From: Paracoccaceae bacterium
GTDB lineage: Bacteria; Pseudomonadota; Alphaproteobacteria; Rhodobacterales; Rhodobacteraceae
DNA: 64,000 nucleotides
Direction of reading: 5' to 3'
NCBI GenBank assembly: GCA_022843025.1
Contig: JALHOL010000001.1
Coordinates: 310,001-374,000, forward strand
The notes beneath the pieces are model-generated. The model was not told the origin of the DNA, searched no databases, and was given only the letters and a program-made list of their open reading frames with translations. A program made the position numbers and the translations under genes. Below are positions 1-15,383 of the stretch, piece after piece (within the stretch, counting starts at the first letter, position 1; each line of letters starts with the position of its first letter).

Positions 1-1
1 C

Positions 2-592
<591 letters not shown>

Positions 593-598
593 CCGAAA

Positions 599-648
599 GG
601 CGGTGTGAACCGCCCTTTGGCCCCTCGTGGGGCGGGTTGACACCCGCC
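599..648 (+). repeat. Two short palindromes in the rpoB-rpoC gap
   Basis: Two hairpins lie in tandem. The first is GGCGGT-gtga-ACCGCC (599-614) and the second is GGCGGGT-tgac-ACCCGCC (631-648). Neither is followed by a T-run, so they look like intraoperonic RNA stem-loops, not terminators. They resemble palindromes in other gaps of this window (for example 9198-9215, 26968-26985 and 62761-62778). Confidence 0.7.
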
Positions 649-680
649 CTGCGCCCCCGCCCCCTTTCAAGGATTTGGAA

Positions 681-4919
<4,239 letters not shown>

Positions 4920-4936
4920 TCTTTGAAACAGACTGG

Positions 4937-4970
4937 AAAGGGGCCGTCGCAGCGATGCGGCGGCCCTTTT
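4937..4970 (+). terminator. Rho-independent terminator after rpoC
   Basis: A long stem pairs AAAGGGGCCGTCGCA (4937-4951) with TGCGGCGGCCCTTTT (4956-4970) around a four-base loop, and the T-run is part of the 3' arm. It lies 17 bases after the rpoC stop and should end the rpoBC transcript. The next gene may be expressed by read-through or by its own promoter. Confidence 0.88.
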
Positions 4971-5011
4971 CCTTTGGCGGGCGCGCTGATAGCGATATGG
5001 GCCAAGAGGAC

Positions 5012-5908
5012 ATGATGCCGATATCCGACAATCTGCGCGGCGCGATCTATATGATGATCGCAATGGCCGCCTTTACCCTGAACGACAGCGCGATGAAGGC
5101 CGCGACGCAGACCCTGCCCTTGTGGCAGGCGATTGCGATGCGGGGATTGCTGACGCTGGGGCCACTGGCGCTGATCGGGGTGGCGACCGGGGGGTTGCAG
5201 TTCCGGATGGCGCGGCGGGATGCGGGGATCGTGGCGATCCGGTCGGTGGCAGAGGTGGCGTCGACGCTGCTGTTTCTGGCGGCGCTGGTGCATATGCCTT
5301 TGGCGAACCTGTCGGCGATCCTGCAATCGCTGCCTTTGGCGGTGGCCTTGGCCGCTTGGGCGGTGTTTGGCGACAGGATTGGCTGGCGGAGGATCACGGC
5401 CATTCTGGTGGGGTTCGTGGGGGTGCTGATCATCATTCGGCCCGGACCGCAGGGGTTTGACCATTGGTCGCTGATGGGGTTGGCGTCGGTGGCCTTTGTG
5501 GTGGTGCGCGATCTTTCCACCCGGCAGTTATCAAGGGCGGTGCCGTCATCCACCGTGGCGGTGCTGGCGTCGCTGGCGGTGACGGTCACCGCGCTGACCC
5601 TGTCGCTGCCCGCCGGGTGGGAGGCGGTGAGCCTGCGCGAGGGGCTGCTGATCGGTGGGGCAGCGGCGGCGTTGGTGGTGGGCTATAACTTTGTGATCAT
5701 GGTGATGCGGGTGGGCGATATCGGGTTTATCGCGCCTTTCCGGTATACGGCCCTGCTCTGGGCGATCTTTCTGGGCTGGGTGATCTTTGGCACGCTGCCC
5801 GATGCGCTGACGCTGATGGGGGCGGGGCTGGTGGTGGGATCGGGCATCTTTACCCTGTGGCGAGAGCGCAAGGTGAAGGCGGTTCAGATGCCGGCGGAGC
5901 AGGGCTGA
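5012..5908 (+). CDS. DMT-superfamily transporter (EamA domain)
   Basis: A roughly 298-residue integral membrane protein with about ten hydrophobic segments and the two EamA repeats typical of drug/metabolite exporters. The first repeat begins NLRGAIYMMIAMAAFTLND, a common opening in alphaproteobacterial family members. The substrate cannot be told from sequence. Tandem ATGs at 5012 and 5015 follow AGAGGA (5005-5010). An ATG at 4997 and a TTG inside the rpoC stop are possible but have poorer SD context. It stands alone between the rpoC terminator and the promoter of the str operon. Confidence 0.85.
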   Translation: MMPISDNLRGAIYMMIAMAAFTLNDSAMKAATQTLPLWQAIAMRGLLTLGPLALIGVATGGLQFRMARRDAGIVAIRSVAEVASTLLFLAALVHMPLANLSAILQSLPLAVALAAWAVFGDRIGWRRITAILVGFVGVLIIIRPGPQGFDHWSLMGLASVAFVVVRDLSTRQLSRAVPSSTVAVLASLAVTVTALTLSLPAGWEAVSLREGLLIGGAAAALVVGYNFVIMVMRVGDIGFIAPFRYTALLWAIFLGWVIFGTLPDALTLMGAGLVVGSGIFTLWRERKVKAVQMPAEQG

Positions 5909-5939
5909 CCCCAGGCCAGCAACCGGGCCGGGGCGGTTG

Positions 5940-5968
5940 TTGACATCCCCCGCGACTCCCCCTATACG
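5940..5968 (+). promoter_or_regulatory. Putative sigma-70-type promoter of the str operon
   Basis: A perfect -35 TTGACA (5940-5945) is followed after 17 bases by TATACG (5963-5968). Transcription would start near 5975 and run into rpsL. The -10 lies in the string CCCCTATACG, which recurs before rpmC and before rplS in this window. Confidence 0.75.
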
Positions 5969-6203
5969 CCCGCTACCTGAGTGCTGGCCCCCTATGGGAG
6001 TCGGCCCAAGGATATCGAAAAGTGAGTGGTCATGATCCGGGCGCAGGCCCCGATCCTCTGGAATTCCACCGCGTCGTCCCCGCGAAGGGGGCGCATGCGG
6101 TTTTGGCGTTTTGCGATCCGCGCAGACGTCAGTCGAGAAGCAGCGCGCCGGGAGATTGGCGCGAGTATTGACAACGCCCGTGAGGGCAAATCGGGGTACG
6201 TGA
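5969..6203 (+). other. Long untranslated leader of rpsL
   Basis: About 230 bases separate the predicted promoter from the rpsL ATG. I see no credible small gene in it. A stem GTCCCC-gcgaa-GGGGGC (6076-6092) lies in its middle. The length would permit a regulatory RNA structure, but none is recognised. Confidence 0.4.
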
Positions 6204-6575
6204 ATGCCGACGATCCAACAGCTGATCCGCAAGCCGCGGGAAGCGAAAGTAAGAAGGTCCAAGTCGCAGCACTTGGAATCCTGCCCGCAGAAGCGTGGCG
6301 TGTGTACCCGCGTGTACACCACGACGCCGAAGAAGCCGAACTCGGCTATGCGGAAAGTCGCCAAGGTGCGTCTGACCAATGGCTTTGAAGTCATCAGCTA
6401 CATTCCGGGTGAAAAGCACAACCTTCAGGAACACTCTGTGGTTCTGATCCGTGGCGGCCGGGTGAAAGACCTTCCCGGTGTGCGTTACCACATCCTCCGC
6501 GGCGTTCTGGATACCCAGGGCGTGAAAGATCGTCGTCAGCGCCGTTCGAAATACGGCGCCAAGCGTCCGAAGTGA
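6204..6575 (+). CDS. rpsL: Ribosomal protein S12
   Basis: The 123-residue S12 of the 30S decoding centre. The sequence matches the family from [12 protein letters not shown] to the basic C-terminus [10 protein letters not shown]. The loop TTTPKKPNS places Lys43, and RVKDLPG places Lys88. These are the two positions where substitutions usually give streptomycin resistance, and both carry the wild-type lysine, so a sensitive S12 is predicted. It is the first gene of the str operon after a long leader. The SD before ATG is weak (GGGG about ten bases upstream). Confidence 0.98.
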   Translation: MPTIQQLIRKPREAKVRRSKSQHLESCPQKRGVCTRVYTTTPKKPNSAMRKVAKVRLTNGFEVISYIPGEKHNLQEHSVVLIRGGRVKDLPGVRYHILRGVLDTQGVKDRRQRRSKYGAKRPK

Positions 6576-6586
6576 GGAGATAAGAG

Positions 6587-7057
6587 ATGTCACGTCGTCA
6601 CGCCGCCGAGAAGCGCGAAATCCTGCCCGATGCCAAGTATGGCGACCGGGTTCTGACCAAGTTCATGAACAACCTGATGCTGGACGGAAAGAAATCCGTT
6701 GCAGAATCCATCGTCTATGGCGCGCTTGAGCGCGTTCAGTCGCGTCTGAAGCGTGAACCGATCCAAGCTTTCCACGAAGCGCTGGAAAACGTGAAGCCGT
6801 CGGTCGAAGTGCGTTCGCGCCGCGTCGGTGGTGCAACCTATCAGGTTCCGGTCGAAGTGCGCACCGAGCGCCGCGAAGCGCTGGCGATCCGCTGGCTGAT
6901 CATCGCGGCCCGCAAGCGCAACGAGAACACCATGGAAGAACGTCTGGCTGCCGAGCTTTCGGATGCCGTGAACAACCGTGGCACCGCTGTCAAAAAGCGG
7001 GAAGACACCCACAAGATGGCGGATGCGAACAAAGCATTCAGCCATTACCGCTGGTAA
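6587..7057 (+). CDS. rpsG: Ribosomal protein S7
   Basis: The 156-residue S7 assembles the 3' major (head) domain of 16S rRNA and contacts tRNA at the exit site. The N-terminus [15 protein letters not shown] and the segment [13 protein letters not shown] are family hallmarks, and the length is normal. The SD GAGGAG (6574-6579) overlaps the rpsL stop codon, so the two genes are tightly coupled. It precedes fusA by nine bases, as in most str operons. Confidence 0.98.
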   Translation: MSRRHAAEKREILPDAKYGDRVLTKFMNNLMLDGKKSVAESIVYGALERVQSRLKREPIQAFHEALENVKPSVEVRSRRVGGATYQVPVEVRTERREALAIRWLIIAARKRNENTMEERLAAELSDAVNNRGTAVKKREDTHKMADANKAFSHYRW

Positions 7058-7066
7058 GGGGTCATC

Positions 7067-9190
7067 ATGGCACGCGAATTTCCGCTGACGCGCTACCGCA
7101 ACTTTGGCATCATCGCGCATATCGATGCCGGCAAGACCACTACGTCTGAGCGCATCCTGTATTACACAGGCAAGTCGCATAAGATCGGTGAAGTGCATGA
7201 TGGCGCGGCCACCATGGACTGGATGGAGCAGGAGCAGGAGCGTGGCATCACGATCACCTCTGCTGCGACGACCACGTTCTGGGAACGCACCATTGATCCG
7301 GGTCTGGAGCATGCGCGTTCCGACAAGTACCGTTTCAACATCATCGACACCCCCGGCCACGTGGACTTTACGATTGAAGTCGAACGTTCGCTGGCCGTGC
7401 TTGACGGTGCTGTCGTTCTGCTGGACGGCAACGCAGGTGTGGAACCGCAGACCGAAACCGTGTGGCGTCAGGCTGACCGCTACAAGGTTCCGCGGATCGT
7501 GTTCGTCAACAAGATGGACAAGACCGGTGCGGACTATTTCAACTGCGTCCGCATGATCAAGGACCGGACCGGCGCGAATGCGATGCCGGTGGCCCTGCCG
7601 ATCGGCGCCGAGGACAAGCTGGAAGGCATCATTGACCTCGTGACGATGGAAGAGTGGGTTTATCAGGGTGAAGATCTGGGCGCTTCCTGGATCCGTCAGC
7701 CGATCCGCGCCGACCTTAAGGACGTGGCCGATGAATGGCGCCTGAACCTGCTGGAAACGGCAGTTGGTCAGGACGACGCGGCCATGGAAGCCTATCTGGA
7801 AGGCAACGAGCCGACCCCGGAAGAACTGCGCGCGCTGATCCGCAAGGGGACGCTGGCGATTGACTTCATCCCGGTTTTTGCGGGCTCGGCCTTCAAGAAC
7901 AAGGGTGTGCAGCCGCTGCTGAACGCCGTGATCGACTATCTGCCTTCGCCGCTGGACGTGCCGCCCTATATGGGCTTTGCGCCGGGCGACGAGACGGAAA
8001 CCCGCGACATCGCGCGGTCTGCAGATGACGACCAGCCCTTCTCGGGCCTGGCGTTCAAGATCATGAACGACCCCTTCGTTGGTTCGCTGACCTTTACCCG
8101 GATCTATTCGGGCAAGCTGGCCAAGGGCGATGCGATGATGAACGCGACCAAGCAGCGCAAAGAGCGCGTTGGCCGCATGATGATGATGCACGCCATTGAC
8201 CGCGAAGAAATCACCGAAGCATTCGCAGGTGACATCATCGCGCTGGGCGGGCTGAAGGAAACCACCACCGGGGACACGCTTTGTGATCCGGCGGCACCCG
8301 TTGTTCTGGAAACCATGACCTTCCCGGTCCCGGTGATCGAGATTGCGGTGGAACCCAAGACCAAGGCCGACCAGGAAAAGATGGGCATCGCGCTGGCCCG
8401 TCTGGCCGCCGAAGACCCGTCCTTCCGTGTGGAGACCGATATCGAATCCGGTCAGACCATCATGAAGGGCATGGGGGAACTTCACCTCGACATCCTCGTC
8501 GACCGTATGCGTCGCGAGTTCAAGGTCGAGGCGAATATCGGTGCGCCGCAGGTGGCTTACCGCGAGACGATCTCGCGCGAGCATGAGATCGACTACACGC
8601 ACAAGAAGCAGACCGGTGGTACCGGCCAGTTCGCGCGCGTGAAGCTGGTCATTCAGCCGACGGAACCGGGCGAAGGCTATTCCTTCGAGTCCAAGATCGT
8701 TGGTGGTGCGGTGCCGAAGGAATACATCCCCGGCGTCGAAAAGGGCATCAAGTCGGTGATGGATTCGGGCCCGCTGGCCGGCTTCCCGGTGATCGACTTC
8801 AAGGTGCAGCTGATCGACGGCGCGTTCCACGATGTTGACTCGTCGGTTTTGGCCTTTGAAATCGCGGCCCGTGCGGCGATGCGCGAAGGTCTGAAGAAGG
8901 CCGGCGCCAAGCTGCTGGAACCGATCATGAAGGTCGAAGTGGTGACCCCGGAGGAATATACCGGCGGCGTCATCGGCGACCTGACCTCGCGTCGGGGGAT
9001 GATCAACGGGCAGGACAGCCGCGGCAACGCGAATGTCATCGCCTCGATGGTTCCGCTGGCGAACATGTTCGGCTACATCAACCAGCTGCGTTCGATGACC
9101 TCGGGTCGCGCTGTGTTCTCGATGGAGTTCGACCATTACGAGGCCGTGCCGCAGAACATCTCGGACGAGATCCAGAAGAAATACGCTTAA
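7067..9190 (+). CDS. fusA: Translation elongation factor G
   Basis: A 707-residue translocation GTPase. The G1 loop HIDAGKTT is at residues 18-25, followed by switch region [18 protein letters not shown]3 DTPGH and G4 NKMD. Domains II to V follow with the usual EF-G signatures (for example [14 protein letters not shown] in domain IV). It moves tRNA and mRNA through the ribosome after peptide bond formation and helps recycle ribosomes. It lies between rpsG and tuf in standard order. Length and motifs indicate the canonical factor and not a paralogue. Confidence 0.98.
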   Translation: MAREFPLTRYRNFGIIAHIDAGKTTTSERILYYTGKSHKIGEVHDGAATMDWMEQEQERGITITSAATTTFWERTIDPGLEHARSDKYRFNIIDTPGHVDFTIEVERSLAVLDGAVVLLDGNAGVEPQTETVWRQADRYKVPRIVFVNKMDKTGADYFNCVRMIKDRTGANAMPVALPIGAEDKLEGIIDLVTMEEWVYQGEDLGASWIRQPIRADLKDVADEWRLNLLETAVGQDDAAMEAYLEGNEPTPEELRALIRKGTLAIDFIPVFAGSAFKNKGVQPLLNAVIDYLPSPLDVPPYMGFAPGDETETRDIARSADDDQPFSGLAFKIMNDPFVGSLTFTRIYSGKLAKGDAMMNATKQRKERVGRMMMMHAIDREEITEAFAGDIIALGGLKETTTGDTLCDPAAPVVLETMTFPVPVIEIAVEPKTKADQEKMGIALARLAAEDPSFRVETDIESGQTIMKGMGELHLDILVDRMRREFKVEANIGAPQVAYRETISREHEIDYTHKKQTGGTGQFARVKLVIQPTEPGEGYSFESKIVGGAVPKEYIPGVEKGIKSVMDSGPLAGFPVIDFKVQLIDGAFHDVDSSVLAFEIAARAAMREGLKKAGAKLLEPIMKVEVVTPEEYTGGVIGDLTSRRGMINGQDSRGNANVIASMVPLANMFGYINQLRSMTSGRAVFSMEFDHYEAVPQNISDEIQKKYA

Positions 9191-9197
9191 CCGGTGT

Positions 9198-9247
9198 GGC
9201 GGGGTGAACCCCGCCCTACCACCCCGTAGGCCGGGGGATACCCCGGC
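9198..9247 (+). repeat. Two palindromes between fusA and tuf
   Basis: GGCGGGG-tgaa-CCCCGCC (9198-9215) is followed by GCCGGGG-gata-CCCCGGC (9230-9247, with the loop as gata). Neither has a T-run. They occupy most of the 88-base gap and belong to the same class of short palindromes as in other operon gaps here. Confidence 0.7.
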
Positions 9248-9278
9248 AGCACCGACACACGAATGAGGAGTGACCCTG

Positions 9279-10454
<1,176 letters not shown>

Positions 10455-10475
10455 TAACCACAAACAGAACCTCTT

Positions 10476-10495
10476 GGGTGGGCGAAAGCCCACCC
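10476..10495 (+). repeat. Palindrome between tuf and rpsJ
   Basis: A perfect eight-base stem GGGTGGGC-gaaa-GCCCACCC with a GNRA-type tetraloop, extended slightly by flanking TT/AA. No T-run follows, so read-through into rpsJ is expected. It may stabilise or process the mRNA between the str and S10 parts of the cluster. Confidence 0.7.
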
Positions 10496-10518
10496 CAACG
10501 TTCTAAAAGGAAAACAAG

Positions 10519-10827
10519 ATGCAAGGTCAAACCATCCGCATCCGGCTTAAGGCCTTCGATTACCGCGTACTGGATGCCAGCACGCAGGAAATCGTGAACA
10601 CGGCCAAGCGGACCGGCGCGCAAGTGCGCGGCCCGATCCCGCTGCCTAACAAGATCGAGAAGTTCACCGTTCTGCGCGGTCCGCACATCGACAAGAAGTC
10701 GCGCGACCAGTGGGAAATCCGGACGCACAAGCGTCTTCTCGACATCGTAGATCCGACCCCGCAGACCGTGGACGCGCTGATGAAGCTCGACCTCGCGGCC
10801 GGCGTGGATGTCGAGATCAAGGTTTAA
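10519..10827 (+). CDS. rpsJ: Ribosomal protein S10
   Basis: The 102-residue S10 (NusE) is a 30S head protein that also joins transcription antitermination complexes with NusB. The family pattern [14 protein letters not shown] at the N-terminus and the conserved [28 protein letters not shown] region split across the centre are intact. SD AAAAGG (10505-10510) lies eight bases before ATG. It opens the S10 section of the supercluster and is followed by rplC within 12 bases. Confidence 0.98.
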   Translation: MQGQTIRIRLKAFDYRVLDASTQEIVNTAKRTGAQVRGPIPLPNKIEKFTVLRGPHIDKKSRDQWEIRTHKRLLDIVDPTPQTVDALMKLDLAAGVDVEIKV

Positions 10828-10839
10828 GGGGGCATGACC

Positions 10840-11565
10840 ATGCGCTCTGGAGTTATCGCAAAGAAGCTGGGCATGACCCGGCTGTTCCTGGAGAACGGCA
10901 CGCAGGTTCCTGTGACCGTCCTTCAACTTGACAACCTGCAGGTCGTCGCACAGCGCACCGCCGACAAGGATGGCTATACGGCTGTTCAGCTTGGCGCGGG
11001 CGAGGCAAAGGCCAAGCGGACCACGGCAGCGCAGCGCGGCCATTTCGCCAAGGCGAATGTCAGCCCGAAGCGCAAGATCGCGGAATTCCGCGTGACGCCG
11101 GACAACCTGATTGATGTGGGCGCGGAAATCACCGCAGACCATTACCTGGCCGGGCAGTTCGTGGATATCGCGGGCACCTCGATCGGTAAGGGTTTTGCCG
11201 GTGCGATGAAGCGCCACAACTTTGGCGGTCTGCGGGCGTCGCACGGTGTTTCCGTGTCGCACCGTTCGCACGGGTCCACGGGCCAGTGCCAGGATCCCGG
11301 CAAGGTGTTCAAGGGCAAGAAGATGGCAGGCCATCTGGGTGCCGTTCGTGTGACCACGCAGAACCTGCAGGTCGTGCGCACGGATGCCGACCGCGGCCTG
11401 ATCATGGTCAAGGGCGCTGTCCCGGGATCGAAGGGTGGCTGGGTCACCGTGAAGGACGCCGTCAAGAAGGCCCCGTTCGCCGACGCACCGCGTCCGGCTG
11501 CGGTGCGTTCGATGACTGCTGCTGCTCCGGCCGTGGAAGTTGCGGTCGAAGGGGGTGAAGCATGA
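10840..11565 (+). CDS. rplC: Ribosomal protein L3
   Basis: The 241-residue L3 nucleates early 50S assembly and reaches the peptidyl transferase centre. It carries the family opening [16 protein letters not shown] and the central loop segment around [16 protein letters not shown] residues ([21 protein letters not shown]). The second ATG (10840) is preferred because the SD AAGGGGG lies nine bases upstream, while the ATG at 10834 is only two or three bases from it. An alanine/valine-rich C-terminal tail follows the core fold. The stop overlaps the start of rplD (ATGA). Confidence 0.96.
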   Translation: MRSGVIAKKLGMTRLFLENGTQVPVTVLQLDNLQVVAQRTADKDGYTAVQLGAGEAKAKRTTAAQRGHFAKANVSPKRKIAEFRVTPDNLIDVGAEITADHYLAGQFVDIAGTSIGKGFAGAMKRHNFGGLRASHGVSVSHRSHGSTGQCQDPGKVFKGKKMAGHLGAVRVTTQNLQVVRTDADRGLIMVKGAVPGSKGGWVTVKDAVKKAPFADAPRPAAVRSMTAAAPAVEVAVEGGEA

Positions 11566-12182
11566 AACTTGATGTGATCAAGCTGGACGGCGGCAAAGCC
11601 GGTTCCATCGATCTGGACGAGGCGCTGTTCGGGCTGGACCCGCGCGCCGACATCCTGCACCGCGTGGTGCGCTGGCAGCGGGCGAAAGCCCAGGCTGGCA
11701 CCCATTCGACGTTGACCCGGGCCGAGGTTTCGTACTCGACCAAGAAGATCTATCGCCAGAAGGGCACCGGTGGCGCACGTCACGGTTCCCGCAAGGCGCC
11801 GATCTTCCGTCACGGTGGCGTTGTGAAGGGCCCGACCCCGCGGTCGCATGCCCATGACCTGCCGAAGAAGTTCCGCGCCCTCGGGCTGCGTCATGCGCTG
11901 TCGGCCAAGGCCAAGGCGGGTGAACTGGTGATCGTGGACAGCCTGGTGATGGCGGAAGCCAAGACCGCAATGCTGGCCAAGACCCTGCAGGAACGTGGCT
12001 GGAAGCGCGTGCTGATCATTGATGGTGCGGATGTCGACGCGAATTTCGTGCTGGCCGCCCGTAACATCGAAGGGATCGACGTGCTGCCGACCATCGGTGC
12101 AAACGTTTATGACATCCTGAAGCGTGACACCCTGGTGATCACGAAGGCCGGTGTCGAAGCACTGGAGGCTCGTCTGAAATGA
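11562..12182 (+). CDS. rplD: Ribosomal protein L4
   Basis: The 206-residue L4 binds 23S rRNA domain I and lines the polypeptide exit tunnel. The tunnel loop is visible as [25 protein letters not shown]. In enterobacteria L4 also represses the S10 operon, which is not evident here from sequence. It overlaps rplC upstream and rplW downstream by four bases each (ATGA), indicating translational coupling. Confidence 0.97.
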   Translation: MKLDVIKLDGGKAGSIDLDEALFGLDPRADILHRVVRWQRAKAQAGTHSTLTRAEVSYSTKKIYRQKGTGGARHGSRKAPIFRHGGVVKGPTPRSHAHDLPKKFRALGLRHALSAKAKAGELVIVDSLVMAEAKTAMLAKTLQERGWKRVLIIDGADVDANFVLAARNIEGIDVLPTIGANVYDILKRDTLVITKAGVEALEARLK

Positions 12183-12475
12183 GCGTGAAACCCGAACATT
12201 ACGACCTGATCAAGAAGCCGATCATCACCGAGAAAGCCACCATGGCATCGGAGCATGGTGCGGTGGTGTTTCAGGTTGCCATGACGGCGACCAAGCCCGC
12301 CATCAAGGAAGCCGTGGAAGCGGTTTTCGGCGTGAAGGTGAAAGCGGTGAACACCGTCGTCACCAAGGGTAAGGCCAAGAAGTTCCGCGGTCGCGCAGGC
12401 GAGCGGTCGGACAAGAAGAAGGCCTATGTCATGCTGGAAGAAGGCAACACTATCGACGTTGCCACCGGCCTCTGA
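12179..12475 (+). CDS. rplW: Ribosomal protein L23
   Basis: The 98-residue L23 sits at the tunnel exit and is the docking site for trigger factor and SRP. Family features include the [15 protein letters not shown] opening and the conserved [21 protein letters not shown] segment. It overlaps rplD by four bases. Unlike the closely packed genes before it, it is followed by a 162-base gap with a terminator-like hairpin before rplB. Confidence 0.97.
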   Translation: MSVKPEHYDLIKKPIITEKATMASEHGAVVFQVAMTATKPAIKEAVEAVFGVKVKAVNTVVTKGKAKKFRGRAGERSDKKKAYVMLEEGNTIDVATGL

Positions 12476-12495
12476 TATTCAGCCGACGAATCTGG

Positions 12496-12526
12496 CGGCC
12501 CCGGTTTTCCGGGGCCGTGGATTTTT
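12496..12526 (+). terminator. Terminator-like hairpin between rplW and rplB
   Basis: A perfect nine-base stem CGGCCCCGG-tttt-CCGGGGCCG (12496-12517) is followed by TGGA and then TTTTT (12522-12526). The spacer before the T-run weakens it as an intrinsic terminator. Because the operon continues, it is better seen as an attenuator or partial terminator. Confidence 0.55.
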
Positions 12527-12637
12527 AAGGAATCCGGTCGTTTTGCCTGCGGGCATCCGGCCGAAATCGGGGATCTTCGGAGCCCTATAACCACGGGACC
12601 GCATCTGCGATCCCTTAGCTGACGGAAGACAGAGAGC

Positions 12638-13477
12638 ATGGCACTCAAGTCGTATAAACCGACGACGCCTGGCCAGCGTGGGCTGGTTCTGATCGACCGT
12701 TCGGAGCTGTGGAAAGGACGCCCTGTCAAAGCCCTTACCGAGGGTTTGACAAAGACGGGTGGCCGGAACAACACCGGACGTATCACGATGTGGCACAAGG
12801 GCGGCGGCGCAAAGCGCCTGTACCGCATTGTGGATTTCAAGCGCCGCAAGTTCGACATCGCGGCGACCGTGGAACGGATCGAATATGACCCGAACCGCAC
12901 CGCTTTCATCGCGCTGGTGAAGTATGCGGATGGCGAGCTTGCCTATATCCTGGCACCGCAGCGTCTGGCTGTTGGCGATCAGGTGATCGCGGGCGCCAAG
13001 ACCGACGTGAAGCCCGGCAACGCGATGCCGTTCTCGGGCATGCCGATCGGGACGATCGTTCACAACGTCGAGCTGAAGCCCGGCAAGGGCGGCCAGCTGG
13101 CACGCGCGGCTGGCACCTATGCCCAGTTCGTGGGCCGTGACGGTGGCTATGCGCAGATCCGCCTGTCTTCGGGTGAATTGCGGATGGTGCGTCAGGAATG
13201 CATGGCCACCATCGGTGCCGTGTCGAACCCCGACAATTCGAACCAGAACCTCGGCAAGGCCGGGCGTCGCCGCCACATGGGCATCCGCCCGACCGTTCGC
13301 GGTGTTGCGATGAACCCGATCGACCACCCGCATGGCGGTGGTGAAGGCCGCACCTCGGGTGGTCGTCACCCGGTGACGCCGTGGGGCAAGGGGACCAAGG
13401 GCAACCGGACCCGTTCGAACAAGCAGACGGACAAGTACATCGTCCGTTCGCGTCACGCCAAGAAAAAAGGGCGCTAA
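12638..13477 (+). CDS. rplB: Ribosomal protein L2
   Basis: The 279-residue L2 is needed for subunit association and peptidyl transfer. The C-terminal family signature is present: [19 protein letters not shown] followed by [18 protein letters not shown]. The catalytic-region histidine in DHPHGGG is conserved. It follows a 162-base gap after rplW, with a weak SD GGAAGA near 12623, and lies three bases before rpsS. Confidence 0.98.
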   Translation: MALKSYKPTTPGQRGLVLIDRSELWKGRPVKALTEGLTKTGGRNNTGRITMWHKGGGAKRLYRIVDFKRRKFDIAATVERIEYDPNRTAFIALVKYADGELAYILAPQRLAVGDQVIAGAKTDVKPGNAMPFSGMPIGTIVHNVELKPGKGGQLARAAGTYAQFVGRDGGYAQIRLSSGELRMVRQECMATIGAVSNPDNSNQNLGKAGRRRHMGIRPTVRGVAMNPIDHPHGGGEGRTSGGRHPVTPWGKGTKGNRTRSNKQTDKYIVRSRHAKKKGR

Positions 13478-13480
13478 TCC

Positions 13481-13759
13481 ATGACTCGTTCTATCTGGAA
13501 AGGCCCGTTCGTCGACGCTTACGTCCTGAAAAAGGCCGAGAAAGCACGGGAATCGGGCAAGAACGAAGTGATCAAGATCTGGTCGCGCCGTTCCACCATC
13601 CTGCCGCAGTTCGTTGGCCTGACCTTCGCGGTCTACAACGGACACAAGCACATTCCCGTCAATGTGACCGAAGAAATGATCGGCCAGAAGTTCGGGGAAT
13701 ATTCCCCGACCCGGACCTATTACGGTCACGCCGCGGACAAGAAAGCCAAGAGGAAGTAA
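13481..13759 (+). CDS. rpsS: Ribosomal protein S19
   Basis: The 92-residue S19 forms a pair with S13 at the top of the 30S head. It has the family opening [22 protein letters not shown], the [24 protein letters not shown] core (read in two parts) and the conserved [21 protein letters not shown] tail. It lies three bases after rplB and three before rplV, in the invariant S10-operon order. Confidence 0.98.
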   Translation: MTRSIWKGPFVDAYVLKKAEKARESGKNEVIKIWSRRSTILPQFVGLTFAVYNGHKHIPVNVTEEMIGQKFGEYSPTRTYYGHAADKKAKRK

Positions 13760-13762
13760 GCC

Positions 13763-14143
13763 ATGGGTAAGGAAAAGAATCCGCGCCGCGTGGCGGACAA
13801 CGAAGCGATGGCGATTGCCCGGATGCTTCGCACCTCGCCGCAGAAGCTGAACCTCGTCGCCGGTCTGATCCGGGGCAAGAAGGTGGAAAAGGCCCTGGCC
13901 GATCTCACCTTCTCGAAGCGCCGCATCGCGGGTGACGTGAAGAAGTGCCTGCAGTCGGCGATCGCCAATGCGGAAAACAACCACAACCTCGACGTTGACA
14001 GCCTTGTCGTCGCCGAAGCCTGGGTCGGCAAGAACCTGGTCATGAAGCGCGGCCGTCCGCGGGCGCGTGGCCGGTTCGGCAAGATCATGAAACCGTTCAG
14101 CGAGATCACCATCAAGGTGCGTCAAGTCGGGGAGTCTGCATAA
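13763..14143 (+). CDS. rplV: Ribosomal protein L22
   Basis: The 126-residue L22 contributes the beta-hairpin that narrows the exit tunnel opposite L4. The helix segment [23 protein letters not shown] and the hairpin region [22 protein letters not shown] are clear. The stop codon shares one base with the rpsC start (TAATG), so the two are translationally coupled. Confidence 0.97.
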   Translation: MGKEKNPRRVADNEAMAIARMLRTSPQKLNLVAGLIRGKKVEKALADLTFSKRRIAGDVKKCLQSAIANAENNHNLDVDSLVVAEAWVGKNLVMKRGRPRARGRFGKIMKPFSEITIKVRQVGESA

Positions 14144-14859
14144 TGGGTCAGAAGGTTAACCCCATCGGGATGCGCCTGCAGGTCAACCGGACCTGGGATA
14201 GCCGCTGGTTCGCCGAGTCGAAGGACTATGGCAACCTGCTGCTGGAAGACCTGCGGATGCGCGAGTTCATCCACAAGGAACTCAAGCAGGCTGGCATCAG
14301 CCGCGTGATCATCGAACGCCCCCACAAGAAGTGCCGTGTGACCATTCACACCGCACGTCCGGGCGTGATCATCGGCAAGAAGGGCGCGGATATCGAGACG
14401 CTTCGCAAGAAGCTGACCGCGTTCACCAAGTCTGAGCTGCACCTGAACATCGTCGAAGTCCGCAAGCCGGAACTGGACGCCCAGCTGGTGGCCGAGTCGA
14501 TCGCCCAGCAGATGGAGCGCCGGGTTTCGTTCCGCCGGGCCATGAAGCGCGGCGTGCAGAACGCCATGCGGATGGGCGCGCTGGGGATTCGTGTGAACGT
14601 CGCCGGTCGTCTGGGTGGCGCGGAAATCGCGCGTACCGAATGGTACCGCGAAGGCCGCGTTCCGCTGCACACGCTGCGCGCCGACATCGACTATGCGCTG
14701 TCGGAAGCCGAGACCCCTTATGGGATCATCGGTGTGAAGGTGTGGATCTTCAAGGGCGAGATCCTTGAGCATGATCCGCAGGCCCATGATCGCCGTCAGG
14801 CCGAAGCGCAGGACGGTGCTGCACCGCGTGCGCCGCGCCGCGACCGCGAACGCGCGTAA
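14143..14859 (+). CDS. rpsC: Ribosomal protein S3
   Basis: The 238-residue S3 is part of the mRNA entry channel and helicase site of the 30S subunit. The opening [12 protein letters not shown], the KH-domain loop [11 protein letters not shown] and the C-terminal S3 domain ([28 protein letters not shown], read in parts) are intact. The tail after residue 215 is charged and variable ([26 protein letters not shown] region), as expected for alphaproteobacteria. Confidence 0.97.
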   Translation: MGQKVNPIGMRLQVNRTWDSRWFAESKDYGNLLLEDLRMREFIHKELKQAGISRVIIERPHKKCRVTIHTARPGVIIGKKGADIETLRKKLTAFTKSELHLNIVEVRKPELDAQLVAESIAQQMERRVSFRRAMKRGVQNAMRMGALGIRVNVAGRLGGAEIARTEWYREGRVPLHTLRADIDYALSEAETPYGIIGVKVWIFKGEILEHDPQAHDRRQAEAQDGAAPRAPRRDRERA

Positions 14860-14873
14860 GGGAGTAGAAGGAA

Positions 14874-15287
14874 ATGCTGCAACCGAAACGGACCAAGTTC
14901 CGCAAACAGCACAAGGGCCGCATCCACGGCGAGGCGAAGGGCGGCTTTCTGCTGAACTTCGGGTCCTTTGCGCTGAAAGCTACTGAGCCCGAGCGTGTGA
15001 CCGCGCGGCAGATCGAAGCGGCCCGCCGCGCGATCACCCGCCACATGAAACGCCAAGGCCGCGTCTGGATCCGGATTTTCCCGGATGTTCCGGTGTCGTC
15101 GAAGCCTACCGAAGTCCGTATGGGTAAAGGTAAGGGTTCGGTGGATTACTGGGCAGCCAAGGTGAAGCCGGGCCGCATCATGTTCGAGATCGACGGCGTG
15201 TCCGAAGTTATCGCGCGTGAAGCCCTGCGTCTGGGCGCCATGAAACTGCCGGTCACCACGCGCGTTGTCGCGAAGGAAGACTGGTAA
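14874..15287 (+). CDS. rplP: Ribosomal protein L16
   Basis: The 137-residue L16 organises the A-site side of the 50S subunit. It opens [16 protein letters not shown] and carries the conserved [27 protein letters not shown] region (read in two parts). SD GGAGTAGAAGGA precedes the ATG. In most bacteria rpmC follows within a few bases. Here rplP is instead followed by a terminator and two reverse-strand genes, and rpmC starts 2.49 kb later. Confidence 0.98.
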   Translation: MLQPKRTKFRKQHKGRIHGEAKGGFLLNFGSFALKATEPERVTARQIEAARRAITRHMKRQGRVWIRIFPDVPVSSKPTEVRMGKGKGSVDYWAAKVKPGRIMFEIDGVSEVIAREALRLGAMKLPVTTRVVAKEDW

Positions 15288-15323
15288 GGGTCGCGCGCTT
15301 TTGGCGCACACCCTACGGAACAT

Positions 15324-15352
15324 GCCCCCACTGGCAACGGTGGGGGCCTTTT
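15324..15352 (+). terminator. Rho-independent terminator after rplP
   Basis: The stem GCCCCCAC (15324-15331) pairs with GTGGGGGC (15340-15347), with further inner pairing, followed by CTTTTCGTT. It is placed 37 bases after the rplP stop. It would end transcription of the str-S10 part of the cluster, which is not expected in an uninterrupted S10-spc unit. Confidence 0.85.
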
Positions 15353-15383
15353 CGTTAGGCGTGAAGGGTGATGCCGCCCGATT

